Assembly: GCF_949987515.2 (NCBI RefSeq)
Contig: NC_082698.1
Span: forward strand, 28,734,070 to 28,798,069
Length of the DNA stretch: 64,000 bases
Direction of reading: 5' to 3'
DNA from: Delphinus delphis
Lineage: Eukaryota > Chordata > Mammalia > Artiodactyla > Delphinidae
Position numbers and translations under genes: made by a program. Below are positions 34,944 to 47,640 of the stretch, one piece after another. Every line of letters begins with the position of its first letter. Position 1 is the first letter of the stretch. A model generated the notes under the pieces. It was not told where the DNA came from, ran no database searches, and was given only the letters and a program-made list of their open reading frames with translations.

Positions 34944-37005
34944 TTTCTAGGAATTTATAATTTCTTCTAGGTTGTCCATTTTATTGGTATAAAGTTGTTC
35001 ATAGTAATCTCTTATGATCCTTTGTATTTCTGTGGTGTCATTTGTAACTTCTTTCTCATTTCTGATTTTACTGATTAGGGCCCTCTCTCTTTTTATTGAT
35101 GAGTCTAACTAAAGGTTTATCAATTTTATTTATCTTTTCAGAGAACCAGCTCTTAGTTTCATTGATCTGTTCTATATTATTTTAGTCTGTATTTCATTTA
35201 TTTCTGCCCTGATTTTAATGATTTTTTTCCTTCTAGTAAATTTGGGTTTTGTTTGTTCTTAGTTTTCTAGTTCTTTTAGGTATAAGATTAGGTTCTTTAT
35301 TTGAGATATTTCTTCTTTCTTGAGGTAGGCTTATATCACCATAAACTTCCCTCTTAGAACTGCTTTTGCTATATTCCATAGATTTTGGATTGCTGTGTTT
35401 TTATTTTCATTTGTCTCTAAGTAATTTTTGATTTCTCCTTTGTTTTTTCAGTGATTCATTGGTTGTTTAGTAGCATATTGTTTTTCCTCCACGTTTGTGT
35501 TCTTATAGTTTTTTCCTTGTAATTGATGTCTAGTTTCATAGTGTTATAGTCAGAAAGATGCTTGATATGATTTCAGTGTTCCTAAATTTACTGACTTGTT
35601 TTGTGGCTGAGCACGTGATCTATCCTGAAGAAAGTTCCATGAGCACTTGAAAAGAATGTGTATTCTGCTGCTTTTGGATGGAATGTTTTATATTTATCTG
35701 TTAAGTCCACTTGGTTTAATGTGTCATTTAAGGCCAGAGTTTCCTTACTGATTTTCTGTCTGAATGATTTGTCCACTGATGTAAGTGGGCATTAAAGTTT
35801 CCTACTATTACTGTGTTAATTTGAATTTCTTCCTCATGTTTGTTAATATTTGCTTTATGTATTTAGGTGCTTCTGTGTTGGGTGCATATATATTTACAAT
35901 TGTTATGTCTTGTTGGATTGATTCCTTGATCATTATGTAATATCCTTCTTTATCTCTTGTTATAGTCTTTGTGTTGATATCAGTATTTCATCTGATATAA
36001 ATATTGCTACCCCAGTTTTCTTTTTGTTTCAATTTACATGAAATACTCTTTTCTGTCCCCTTACTTTCAGTCTGTATGTGTCTTTAGATCTGGAATGAAT
36101 CTCTTATAGGCAACATAGATATGGGTCTTGTTTTTGTTTCCATTCAGCCACTCTTTGTCTTTTTTTTTTTTTTTTGTGGTACGCGGGCCTCTCACTGTTG
36201 TGGCATCTCCCGTTGTGGAGCACAGGCTCCGGACGTGTAGGCTCAATGGCCATGGCTCACGGGCCTAGCCGCTCCGCGGCCTGTGGGATCTTCCCAGACC
36301 GGGGCACGAAACCATGTCCCCTGCATCAACAGGTGGACTCTCAACCACTGCGCCACCAGAGAAGACCCTACTCTTTGTCTTTTAATTGGAGCATTTAGTC
36401 TTTTGACATTTAAAGCAATAACTGATAGGTATGTACTTATTGCCATTTTGTTCATTGTTTTCTGGTTGTTTTTGCAGTTTTTTGTTCCTTTCTTCTTCTT
36501 TTGCTCTCTTGTGAGATTTCATGACTATCTTTAGTAACACTAAAGATTTGGATTCCTTTCTCTTTTTGGTGTGTATCTATTATAGTTTTCTGGCTTCTGG
36601 TTACCATGAGTTACATATATACTTGTATTTATATTTGTATTTAGTTGATGACTTCTTAAGTTTGAATGCATTCTAACAACCCTGCATTTTTACTTCTCCC
36701 CCCTCACTCCCATTTAATGTTTTTGGTCTCATAATTTACATCTTTTTGTTTTGTGTATTCCTTACCTTCTTATAGTGGGTATAGATTATTTTACTACTTT
36801 TTATGTTTTAACCTTCCTCTAGTGTTATAAGTAGTTGATCTCCTACCTTTACTGCATGTTTGCTTTACAATGAGAGTTTTTCTTTCATAATTTTCATATC
36901 TACTTTTGGTCTTTCGTTTTCCACTTAGAGAAATCCCTTTAACATTTCTTGTAAATCTGGTTTAGTGGTGTGAACTCTTAGCTTTGTTAAAAGTAAAATT
37001 CATTT
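34944..37005 (-). mobile_element. L1, antisense, ORF2 5' part and ORF1-ORF2 region
   Basis: Reading the - strand from the right it runs from an ORF1 end/inter-ORF region (about 36960-36430) to the ORF2 start (near 36410). The endonuclease domain follows (a - strand frame at 35588-35776 gives DLTDKYKTFHPKAAEYTFFS), then the linker up to 34944. A SINE at 36163-36369 interrupts it. It differs from the left L1 at roughly one base in five over shared parts, so it is a separate older copy. Confidence 0.85.
36163..36369 (-). mobile_element. CHR-type SINE, short form, inside L1
   Basis: Poly(T), then gtggtacgcgggcctctcac; ends gccaccagagaagaccct. Target duplication actctttgtcttt at 36150-36162 and 36370-36382. 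Confidence 0.95.
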
Positions 37006-39172
37006 TTTAAAAAATATCTTTATTGGAGTATGATTGCTTTACAATGTTGTATTAGTTTCTGCTGTACAACAAAGTGAATCAGCTATATGTATACATATAT
37101 CCCCGTATCCCCTCCCTCTTGAACCTCCATCCCACCCTCCATATCCCACCCCTCTAGGTCATCACAAAGCATCGAGCTGATCTCCCTGTGCTATGCAGCA
37201 GCTTCCCACTAGCCATCCATTTTACATTTGGTAGTGTATACATGTCAGTACTACTCTCTCACTTTGTCCCAGCTTCCCCTTCCCACGCCGTGTCCTCAGG
37301 TCCGTTCTCTATGTCTGCATCTTTATTCCTGCCTTGCCACTAGGTTCATCAGTACCATTTTTTTAGATTCCATATATGTGCGTTATCATACGGTATTTGT
37401 TTTTCTCTTTCTGACTTGCTTCACTCTGTGTGACAGACTCTAGGTCCATTCACCTCACTACAAATAACTCAGTTTTGTTCCTTTTTATGACTAATATTCC
37501 ATTGTACATATGTGCCACATCTTCTTTATCCATTCATCTGTCAGTGGACATTTAGGTTGCTGCCATGTCCTGGCTATTGTTAATAGCGCTGCAGTGAACA
37601 TTGTGGTACATATATCTTTTTGAATTATGGTTTTCTCAGGGTATATGCCCAGTAGTGGGATTGCTGGGTCATATGGTAGTTCTATTTTTAGCTTTTTAAG
37701 GAACCTCCATACTGTTCTCCATAGCAGCTGTATCAATTTACATTCCCACCAACAGTGGAGGAGGGTTCCCTTTTCTTCCCACCCTCTCCAGCATTTATTG
37801 TTTCTAGATTTTTTGATGATGGCCATTCTGACTGGTGTGAGGTGATACCTCATTGTGGTTTTGATTTGCATTTCTCTAATGATAAGTGATATTGAGGATC
37901 TTTTCATGTGTTTTTTGGCAATGTGTATGTCTTCTTTGGAGAAATGTCTATTTAGGTCTTCTGCCCATTTTTGGATTGGGTTGTCTATGTTTTTGATATT
38001 GAGCTGCATGAGCTGCTTGTGTATTTTGGAGATTAAGCCTTTGTCAGTTGCTTCTTTTGCAAATATTTTCTCCCATTCTGAGGGTTGTCTTTTCATCTTG
38101 TTTATGGTTTCCTTTGCTGTGCTCTAGGAGGTGGGTCAAAAAGGATCTTGCTGTGATTTATGTCATAGAGTGTTCTGCCTATGTTTTTCTCTAAGAGTTT
38201 TATAGTGTCTGGCCTTACATTTAGGTTTTTAATCCATTTTGAGTTTATTTTTGTATATAGTGTTAGGAAGTGTTCTAATTTCATTCTTTTACATATAGCT
38301 GTCCAGTTTTCCCAGCACCACTTATTGAAGAGGCTGCTTTTCTCCATTGTATATTCTTGCCTCCTTTGTCAAAGATAAGGTGACCACATGTGTGTGGGTT
38401 TATGTCTGGGCTTTCTATCCTGTTCCATTGATCTATATTTCTGTTTTTGTGCCAGTACCATATTGTCTTGATTTCTGTGGCTTTGTAGTATAGTCTGAAG
38501 TCAGGGAGCCTGATTCCTCCAGCTCCATTTTTCTTTCTCAAGATTGCTTTGGCTATTCATGGTCTTTTGTATTTCCTTACAAATTGTAAAATTTTTTGTT
38601 CTAATTCTGTGAAAAATGCTGCTGCCAATTTGATAGGGATTACATTGAATCTGTAGATTGCTTTGGGTGGTATAGTCATTTTCACAATATTGATTCTTCC
38701 AATCCAGGAACATGGTATATCTCTCCATCTGTTTGTGTCATCTTTTATTTCTTTCATCAGTGTCTTATAGTTTTTTGCATACAGGTCTTTTGCCTCCTTA
38801 GGTAGATTTATTCCTAGGTATTTTATTCTTTTTAATGCAGTGGTGAATGGGATTGTTTCCTTGATTTCTCTTTTATTTTTAGTGTACAGAATGCAAGGGA
38901 TTTCTGTATATGAATTTTGTATGCTGTAACTTTACCAAATTCATTGATGAGCTCTAGTAGTTTTCAGGTGGCATCTTTAGGATTTTCTATATATAGTATC
39001 ATGTCATCTGCAAACAGTGACAATTTTATTTCTTCTTTTCCAATTTTGATTCCTTTTATTTCTTTTTCTTCCCTGAGTGCCATGTCTAGGACTTCCAAAA
39101 CTATGTTGAATAATAGTGGCAAGAGTGGACATCTCTGTCTCATTCCTGATCTTAGAGGAAATGCTTTCAGTT
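37006..39172 (-). mobile_element. L1, antisense, 5'-truncated in the RT domain
   Basis: The left end is the L1 3'UTR (atctttattggagtatgatt). Next comes ORF2 in antisense: a 201-codon - strand frame at 37491-38096 covers the C-terminal part ([31 protein letters not shown]). Further pieces are at 38102-38541 ([19 protein letters not shown]) and 38501-38757. It stops within the reverse transcriptase near 39172. Several shifts make it inactive. It is less decayed than the L1 to its left, so probably younger. Confidence 0.92.
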
Positions 39173-39940
39173 TTCAACTTTATTTTTATATTGAGTCTTC
39201 CTGTGGCATGAGCAGTTTTTGCCTGTTTCTCAGCCTACATGGTTTTGTGTGCTTACTCTTCCTCTTTAATTGTATGACTTTGTTTTGCTTCTATCATGGC
39301 TTGTACACAGTGGGTACTAGGTAAATATTTGATAACTTTTTTTTTGTCTTCATAGAGTATGAGTAGCACATTACTTGTTTTTTGATTATCTGGTTAAAGC
39401 TCAGGTGGACCATGCCTAATTTTGTTTTCATGAATCTCCTGATTTTTGCCACCTGGACATTCAGACTTCTCAGCAACTGGGAGTTTTTCTGAAGCTGGTG
39501 CTGGCTGTTGCTAGGTTTGAAATTGCTGCTTCATCTATCATTACTCTCACAAAGATGTGTAGACGTATCCGTATGGATTAATTTTCATGATATTTCTGAC
39601 TGGTCTATTCCATATTTTACAGTTGCTTATTCACTGTCAGTAACAGAAACTCTGTAACTCCGTATTGCTTGTAGTGTTTACTCAATTTCTATGTTCTTTG
39701 GCTTTGGGACATCATTTTATTAATGACAGTAGTATCATATTTTCCTTTCTCCCTTCTTTCCATGGGCTATGTTAAGTGCTCTGTGTTATGCAAAGATGAG
39801 TTTTACTAAAAGTTTAAAGAACTGAAGAAGTTTCAGTACTTAAACATTAAAACATAGATAAATTTAGCCAAGAGGAACAGAGCAGGGCTAGTTCTGGCAA
39901 CCTCTCCTAAAATAATGGAGCTCAGGTTCTATTTGCTGTC
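39173..39940. other. Intergenic DNA, no recognisable feature
   Basis: Unique sequence after the L1; no gene recognised. Confidence 0.55.
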
Positions 39941-39949
39941 CTGTAAAGT

Positions 39950-40115
39950 AATGCTTCTCAGACTTTAAATGTGAATTTTCATCACTTGAGGAACCTGTTA
40001 AAATGTAGATTCTAATTTGGTAAGTCTGGGTGGAGCCCGAGATTCTGTATTTCTAATTGCTCCCAGTTTATGCTAATGCTGCTGGATCTGTGAACCACAC
40101 TATGAATAGCAAGGC
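39950..40115. mobile_element. MER5A-like hAT-Charlie element
   Basis: Ends gcttctcagactttaaatgtg and gtgaaccacactatgaatag enclose ggtggagcccgagattctg and tgctaatgctgctggatctg, the MER5A pattern. Confidence 0.85.
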
Positions 40116-40329
40116 CTTAAAGCAGAAGTGTGATCTGCCTAGATATCCACTGAGCTATTAAAACAAGTTTTGCCTTCCATTTTTATGGGAATTAATTGTA
40201 TGAAATATCTTAGAGGCAGCTGATTATTTATATTAAATATAAATATAAAATATAAATGACAGGAAGATCCATTTACAGTTTTTAGCTTCATTAAGGAAGG
40301 ATTAAGAAACATTTAAATTAGTATTAGGG

Positions 40330-40565
40330 GTTTAGTTTAGCTGTTAAACATTTTTCTGACATTACTAAGCATTTTATTGTTACATGTGCTCCACAAATTA
40401 CTGTAATATCCGTGTAAATTAGATTACTGTTTTTTTTTCACATATAAAGAAATTGAGATTCAGCGAAGTTGAACTTAAGGCTTCTTAGTAAATTGTAAAG
40501 CTGAGATGAATGTAAGTCTGACCTTGAAGCTCATTTGTTTGGCACTGTAGTAAGCTGCCTTCCTA
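40330..40565 (-). repeat. MIR (degenerate)
   Basis: Antisense MIR: acatataaagaaattgagattc, gaacttaaggcttcttag, ctgagatgaatgtaagtctgacc. Confidence 0.55.
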
Positions 40566-41480
40566 AGATTGTTTTCCTGGGAAATGGGCTTTATATAAAT
40601 GTTTAAACATGTCTTACGGACCCCTCTAAAGGAGTTTATATGTTTATCTCTTTGGGAAAATTAAGATAGTTTAGCTTTGTGAGTCTTTACTATACAAAGT
40701 TCTATGAAGCTCACAGAGGTGATGAAAGAGTTATGTGAAAATGCACACACACATTTACCTTAAATGAAATAAAATCTTGTAAGGAGATATTTTCTAATCT
40801 CTAAATCAAGGACCTGAAATAGATGATCTCTAAAATTCCTTCAAGCCCAGATATCATATGATATGTGTGACATTTTTGTTCTCTAAAATGTATTGTTAAG
40901 ATAGATGGGGGAACTATAAAACATTTCCACCAGCAGATGGCACTCCAACATTTCTACAGCAGGCAAGCCTTAGCTAGTCCCAAAGTAGAAACTACACAAT
41001 ACTAGGAACAGATAAAGAGGAAAGAGGAAAAAAGAAACCCCAAAACCCCAACTCATTAAAGTATGATATATTTCAGTCATTATTATGATGGAAAATTACA
41101 TATAAATTAAGTAATAGACCCCTATATAAACACAAATTAATGTTAAGTCATAATCTCTTATGGTACTCCACAGCACTTTTCACCAAACTCTATAGGACTT
41201 ACCAACTGGATTTTTGTTAACTTGTTCATTTTCCCAACTGGGCTGTGAGGTTTCCAAGGGCAAAGATATTCTTTGGATCCCAAGGTGGGGAGGCAGACAA
41301 TACTAACTAGCCTATAGTCAGCACTCAATAAATATTTCTCCCTTTCACTCTCCAGAAAATAGGTTAAGAATGGCCTTGAATGCAGGAGAACGTTTGTGAA
41401 CATTGGTCCATGCAAAGCCTTTTGTTTTATTTTCCTCTTTCAGTGATTACCTTATAGGCATCAAATCTAATGTGTTTGAT
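40566..41480. other. Intergenic DNA, no recognisable gene
   Basis: Unique AT-rich sequence; a possible L2-like 3' end in antisense lies near 41215-41345. Nothing else recognised. Confidence 0.45.
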
Positions 41481-42000
41481 GTATGTCCTTTGATATTTTT
41501 GTATGCTTGTAAAATATATTGTTTCGTGTGTGTGTGTTTAATTTGCACTAATGTTATAATGCTATAACTATACTTCTGGGCTTTTTTGTTTGTTTGTTTC
41601 TCATGTATCATTCTGTTTAAAGCCCATCCATGTTGTTGTATGTACATTTAGTTTGTCGTTTCTAACTGCTGCCTTCCTCATTTTACCTGTCCATTTCCCT
41701 TGTGCTGGACATCTAGGTGCCTGAAATTCCTTAGTATTAAAATCAGTGCTTTACTGACCATTCTCATTCAAGTCCTTTTATGAGCCTTTTGTGAGTTGTT
41801 TGGGAATTTATGCCCAGAGTGGGATTGCCAGGTTGTAGGGAATACACATATGTAATTTCACTAAATATTGCCATATCACTCTCCAGAATGGCTCAACCAG
41901 TTTATACTCGCATCAGCTTGCAAGAAGTTTCCCATCTCCCCATATCCACAATTAGTTATCCAATATTCACATTTTGCCAATCAGGTACTGTAAAGTGAAA
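41480..42000 (-). mobile_element. Ancient L1 remnant
   Basis: Antisense old-L1 pattern: cttgtgctggacatctaggtg, cagagtgggattgccaggttg, ccatatcactctccagaatgg, catcagcttgcaagaag. Confidence 0.55.
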
Positions 42001-42009
42001 AAATTTCTT

Positions 42010-43095
42010 GAATGAATGAAGGAATAATCAGTTGAGAATCCACTAAAGCTACTAGGATATATGGTATTTACTTGCGTAATTTTTCCCCTTTGAGGATGGA
42101 CCCTCCATATCTGAACTTGCATTGTCTAAACTAGGAACAGAATAGATTCAAAAAAATTTTTTTGAATTATCCCTTAGTATTTGAACTCTTGCTCCTCATT
42201 ATCTGAAACCTAGAAATTAGATAGATTCAAATAATGTGGCATGCCTTATCAACTAAATTTACTCCCCGAAACTAGAAACCAAATCAATTACCAGAATATC
42301 TGGGGGTGGGCCCAGGCATGAGTATTTTTAAAAAGCTCCTCAGGTGATTGTAATGTGCGGCTGAGGCTGATAATCACTGACCTAAACCCTCAAATTGATT
42401 TTATATCTTTCTGAAAGGGAAAAACATTTTAAAGTTTTTAAACATAGTATTATGATGGCTAGGCTTCAGAAGGTCAAAAGAGAAAGTTAAAATTTAAGTG
42501 TCTGATGAAAATGAAACATACTTTCTAAATGTCACGTCATGTCAATGTCTCTAGGTGACCAAAACGAGTAGAAGAATTGGGAAATTTGTTGACTGTTTAG
42601 GTGGGTAAGGTTTAGCATAACCGGCATTCAACGAGGAAGGACTTGGATCTGCTTATGTGGGGACAAAACTACTCCAAAGAATTAGGGATCTAGATGTTAG
42701 TTCAGGCAGAGGCAAAATACTCAGCTGAGTAAGTATGTATAGATAGCGTGTATCAGCTGATTTTGATTATTGAGGAGTGAACTGAACCTGTGGTAAGCTT
42801 TCTATTGTCATTATTTGTTTAACTCCCATTATTATGAACTAGGTACATTAGGGTATTTAAAAAGGTCAAAGTGTGCCATTAGCCTAGGGACAAAAGAAAA
42901 TATAATCATAGCTATTTACTTGTGTGACACAGTTGTGTTCCAGGCAAATGTTTTATTACAGGCTCAACTTCTCAATGTTGAGACTAAAATAGGAGGTATA
43001 TTGAGATAAGTATATATGATTTATATATTTCACTTCCTTAGAAATTACCTTTAGCATTAATTCTTATGATTATCTCACTAAGAAAGTGGTATAGT
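42010..43095. other. Intergenic DNA with a MER5A-like piece
   Basis: About 42295-42385 resembles the right half of MER5A (gggggtgggcccaggcatgag, ctcctcaggtgattgtaatg). The rest is unrecognised. Confidence 0.5.
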
Positions 43096-43096
43096 G

Positions 43097-43541
43097 GCAA
43101 CTATATTACTCAGCCATAAAAAGAAACGAAATTGAGTTACTTGTAGTGAGGTGGATGGACCTAGAGAATGTCATACAGAGTGAAGTAAGTCAGAAAGAGA
43201 AAAACAAATACAGTATGCTAACACATATATATGGAATCTAAAAAAAAAAAAAGGTTCTGAAGAACCTAGGGGCAGGACAGGAATAAAGACGCAGACATTG
43301 AGAATGGACTTGAGGACACGGGGAGGGGGAAGGGTAAGCTGGGACGAAGAGAGAGAGTGTGGCATGGACATATATACACTACCAAATGTAAACTAGATCT
43401 AGCTAGTGGGAAGCAGCCGCATAGCACAGGGAGATCAGCTCCGTGCTTTGTGACTACCTAGAGGGGTGGGATAGGGAGGGTGGGAGGGAGACGCAAGTGG
43501 GAGGAGATATGGGGTTATATGTATATGTATAGCTGATTCAC
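43097..43541 (+). mobile_element. L1 3' region, truncated at both ends
   Basis: Starts in the ORF2 C-terminal end (tactcagccataaaaagaaac), continues through the 3'UTR (gaacctaggggcaggacagg, gcacagggagatcagctccg) and stops at gctgattcactgt without the final 3'UTR and poly(A) tail. Confidence 0.92.
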
Positions 43542-43864
43542 TGTGAAAGTTCTCAGGTATTTTCAATAACAGACATACCAAAAGTATAGTCTAGTTTTCA
43601 GTCAGTAGAGCTGGCTTAGTCTCAGGTTCTTCAAGAAATGGCATTTTGAGTTTTTTGACTCTCAGTTTCCTTACCTGAATTATGAGGATACAGCTTGTCC
43701 TTCTATGCTATGAGCATAAAATGGGATAGTATAGAAATAAGTTATTATACTATTTTGAAACCTTAGAGTTCAGATGTAGGTGTATAAATTTCTTCCTACC
43801 TTATCTATGAAAATTATATTTATTTCCACGGTGAAACCCAATTAGTGACATTGATAGTTGAGTA

Positions 43865-44060
43865 GTAACTGTGTGTCAGGAACTAATACCTCATTTAATT
43901 CTCACAACACACATGGAGGGAGTGTATTTATGCATGTTTTATAGATGGGGAAATTGGGGCTCAGCAAGAATAAATGACTTATTCACCAGAGGTTCACATG
44001 AGCAGACATTAAGTTGTGAACTGGGTTTTAATCAAAGTTGTTTGAACTCCAGAGCTGGTA
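43865..44060 (-). repeat. MIR
   Basis: Antisense MIR: cctcatttaattctcacaac, tttatagatggggaaattgggg, aatgacttattcaccagaggttcac. Confidence 0.75.
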
Positions 44061-44794
44061 CAATTTCCAGTATCACATGATGCTTTTCAGGACTTACCTG
44101 AATGTACAAAAGGCAGACAGGACATCTCTTCAATGAGTGTGACTAAGGACATGAATAATTTTAATGTATTTTTCTGTTACTTGGTTTTTTACCTATAGCA
44201 GTTTCTCAAATATCTGTCATCCCTACCTCCAAAAATGTTAAGGGATTTCAAACTGAACTCATTAATGAGTCAACTACATCTATTAGGGTTATGATCTTCC
44301 CCACATAAGTTTACTGCTTGATGGTAACAATGGGAACAAAAATCATCCAGCTCGAGTTTCTTATATAATAAGGTAGAAAAATCATAGTTATAAATCCTCT
44401 TCCCCTTCAACTTTTCATATGGAGAAAGTGTTGCTATCCCTTGCTCCTCTAAGCAGGATGGAGAACACAGTCTTTCTCATTTCCCAGTACTGTCCTTTTT
44501 CCACTCCTGTCTGCCCTCTCCCAGTGGAAAACTGAAGAAGGCACATAAAACCTACTTAACTTTTCTTCCTTTGTCATATGCTAAACACAGGCAGAAGAGC
44601 CTGCAGGGTTAAAATATGTGGTACACACTCATTTTATTACTGCATTTATTGACATATTAGGTAGAGTTGGCCTTTTGTTTCAAGTTTGTCACTAAGTTAT
44701 TTATATATAGCTTAATTCTTGCTCCAGTTGTCAGTTAAGGGAATATATTTGTGGCAAGTGTGGGAGAAGGAATAAGAAATAACAAGAAACAAAT
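44061..44794. other. Intergenic DNA, no recognisable feature
   Basis: Unique sequence; nothing I can support. Confidence 0.55.
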
Positions 44795-44995
44795 AGCACA
44801 ACTGTATAATATTTTAGGATTTATAAAGCACTTTTTCTATGCATAACCGTATTCAATTCTTACTCTAAGATATTAATTTTACAGAGTAGGCAGCTATGAC
44901 TTAGAACAGTTAAAAAAAATTACCTAAGGTAACAAAGCTAGAATCTGCAAAGATAGGACTTAAACTCAGGTCTTCCAACTCTTATTCCAAGGTTT
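44795..44995 (-). repeat. MIR
   Basis: Antisense MIR: taaagcactttttctatgc, tattttaattttacagagt-like block, ttacctaaggtaacaaagctag, aaactcaggtcttccaactc. Confidence 0.7.
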
Positions 44996-45054
44996 TCCCA
45001 TGAAAAGTTGGAACAAGCTGACAAGTTGTTAGAGGGAATGCAATATTTTAGCCT

Positions 45055-45310
45055 AACAGTAGAGTGTAGTGGTTAACACAGACATAGTCTTTGGAGTCAG
45101 ACAGCCCTGGGTTTCAATCCTTGTTGCCACTTATTAGCTGTGTACCATGAGAAAGTTGCTTAACAAGTCTGAGTCTCCATCTTCTCATATGTAAACTAGG
45201 TGGTAATAATGAATTATATCTACCTCTCAGAGTTATTCAAGAAGATCAGTAAGATAATGGTCCTGAGCACCATGCCTGGACCGTAAGATCTCAATAAATA
45301 GTAGTTATCA
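45055..45310 (+). repeat. MIR, nearly full length
   Basis: All MIR blocks are in order: agagtgtagtggttaacac (A box), gggtttcaatccttg (B box), ccacttattagctgtgtacc core, ctcagagttattcaagaag and ctcaataaatagtag end. Confidence 0.92.
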
Positions 45311-47640
45311 TGGACAAATACACAGGCAGCAATGACACAGTGGACTGGCTGCTATAGCTTCATGCTTCCCAGTCCCAGTTATGGTGGAAGGATTTTTTTT
45401 CTAGCTATTAGACATTTAGGTATAGTTCTCTCAGAAGGGGAAAGAGGGCATAGATATAACCATGGCTTTGAATGTTTAATAGAAGGAAAGGGAGTCAATG
45501 AGTTTGTGACAAGCTAAAAATGAGAAAAAAGCATAGGAGAATGGAAAGAAATTATTGTAGTCAAGATGACCATCATTAAAAAGTATGTACACTGTATGCT
45601 ACAAAGTAGAATTTGGCCGTAAATACAGGATATATCATTATTCCCAGCCACCAGTCCTAGAACCCATGTTGGTCACTGGCATATTTCCACTGCTCTGAGA
45701 TGAAATGATAAAACATTATAGTGATTTTTCATGAAGCTAAATTTATTCAGTTTATACACTTTTTATTTTGACATATTTCAGCTGTTTTTTTTTTTTTTGG
45801 ATGTTAAAACGTTCTTTTCTTTTGGGAAAAAATAGTATTAAGTAGTTGACAGATTTAAGGTCCTTACTAGACAAAATAAAAATTTGGCAAATATATGTCA
45901 GTTCTTCCACACTGATACTTATTTTGAAATCCTATTGTCTAGAAATCACTGGACCAGTTAATCTTCAAGATTTCTTACAAATCTGGGACTTTAAGACTCC
46001 TAGATATTAAAAGAATTTATCTATAAGGACCATTCAGTAACACCAGGCAGAACATTTCCAAGGAGACTTCAGTGCATCTAGTTCCCAATAATTCATATTT
46101 TATACAGAGGCCTGATTCTTGTCCCCTAGGAAATTACAATCTAAGGCAGAACAGAGGTACAGACTGTTGTCACCTGGCACACAGAAGATAGGATAGAAGC
46201 ATCAATCTAATATACACAATAATAAGCTACTTACAGAATATAATTTAGGGTTAGATGAGAGGAAGACAAAAATCATGATATGGGGAGGGAGGTCCTATTT
46301 GTAAAGAGTAGCCCATTGGAGAACTACACCCAAACCAGACTAAAGGACAAAACAATCAGGTCATCTCAGAGTCAACCAGGGCTATCTGGAACTCCTTAAA
46401 TGTTACTGAATCACTCTATTTGCCTTGATGTCCTGAGGCTGGACATGCCTATAGAATTTCAGTGGCCAGACTAGAGAGATGGTTTTCATCAGGAATTAGG
46501 AAAAAAGCACTGTTTTATTGGGTTTGATTTTTATACTACATACAGGTTCTGGTGAAAACATTAAATACTGGTTAAAGTAACTTAACTAGGCCACCAAAAA
46601 ATTACTGAATGGTTAGGTTAGTAGCAAAAACTGTGGATAAAATTCATAATTAAGCAGATTCTCATTATACCCAAGTTCATTCTTAGTCACAAGAGTAGGT
46701 ATTTTTGAAAGGCACATTAATTATAGACATCTAGTGGGTGAGTGACGTCTTTATTTCATTCAGGTGGTCTTCCTCTGGTCGCAATTAATGTGGCTTCTGA
46801 AAATACATTCAGTTGTAATCCAGAGGGTGTTTAGGCCCTTGGAAAATCTGGCTCCTTGTTAAAAATATGTAATTAGTTTTAATTTTGAATATAAGCAATG
46901 AACTAATGGCTTCTGAATTTGCAAGATAAGTATTTCCTAAAGGAGATAACCAGGAAAATGCTAATAACTGGGAAAACAACTTACTGAACAGGAACCTAAC
47001 AGTTTACTGTGACAGATAAAAGTATGTATTTATTTTCACATTCTTCTTGAGAGCAGTATATGATTTTAGTGTGTTGAGCATGATTTGATTTACCATTAAT
47101 TTAGCTCACTGGCATTTATTGAATGCCTACTAAGTGCCTGGTTCTGGCGATACAAAGATAAATAAAAACCTTTGTTCCCCAGGCTGTCACCATCTCTAGG
47201 CGGTGCTCAGTGCACATTTAAAAAATACAATAATTTCTGTTGAAACTCACACCATACCACACACCCCTACACAGAAACGCACACATATTTTAGAGGATCT
47301 AGGTATGTTAGAAGTTTTCAGAAACTGAACGAAGCAGGCGTTAGGGCCAGAGCCCACATCTAATTCTTCAGTATATTAACATCTTGGTTTTAAAAATCAT
47401 TAAATAATATGCTTTGGGTTTTCTTTCTTTCTTTGGCCTCATTTTATGGAGACCTTCTAGAAGGTCTTCATGGCACTTCCCCGTCTAACCCAACCTAAGC
47501 TCTGTATTTCCTGGTTGCTTAGTTTGGTAGAAGCTCCTCGGGGAACTTCAGTTGAAAGTCATCTACTCCAGTCCTTTTCAGATTCCTTAATCCTATCTGA
47601 GGGGAGGGAAGGAGAGGCAGGTTGCCATTTCAGTGTTTTT
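45311..47640. other. Intergenic DNA, mostly unrecognised
   Basis: About 47100-47200 (catttattgaatgcctactaagtgcc, gcgatacaaagataaataaa) looks like an ancient mammalian repeat I cannot name with certainty. No young SINE or L1 is seen here. Open frames are below 65 codons and unconvincing. Confidence 0.5.

Noticed and set aside
37491..38096. 201-codon - strand open frame with clear protein similarity
   Set aside because: It is a piece of L1 ORF2, not a host gene; reported as part of the L1.
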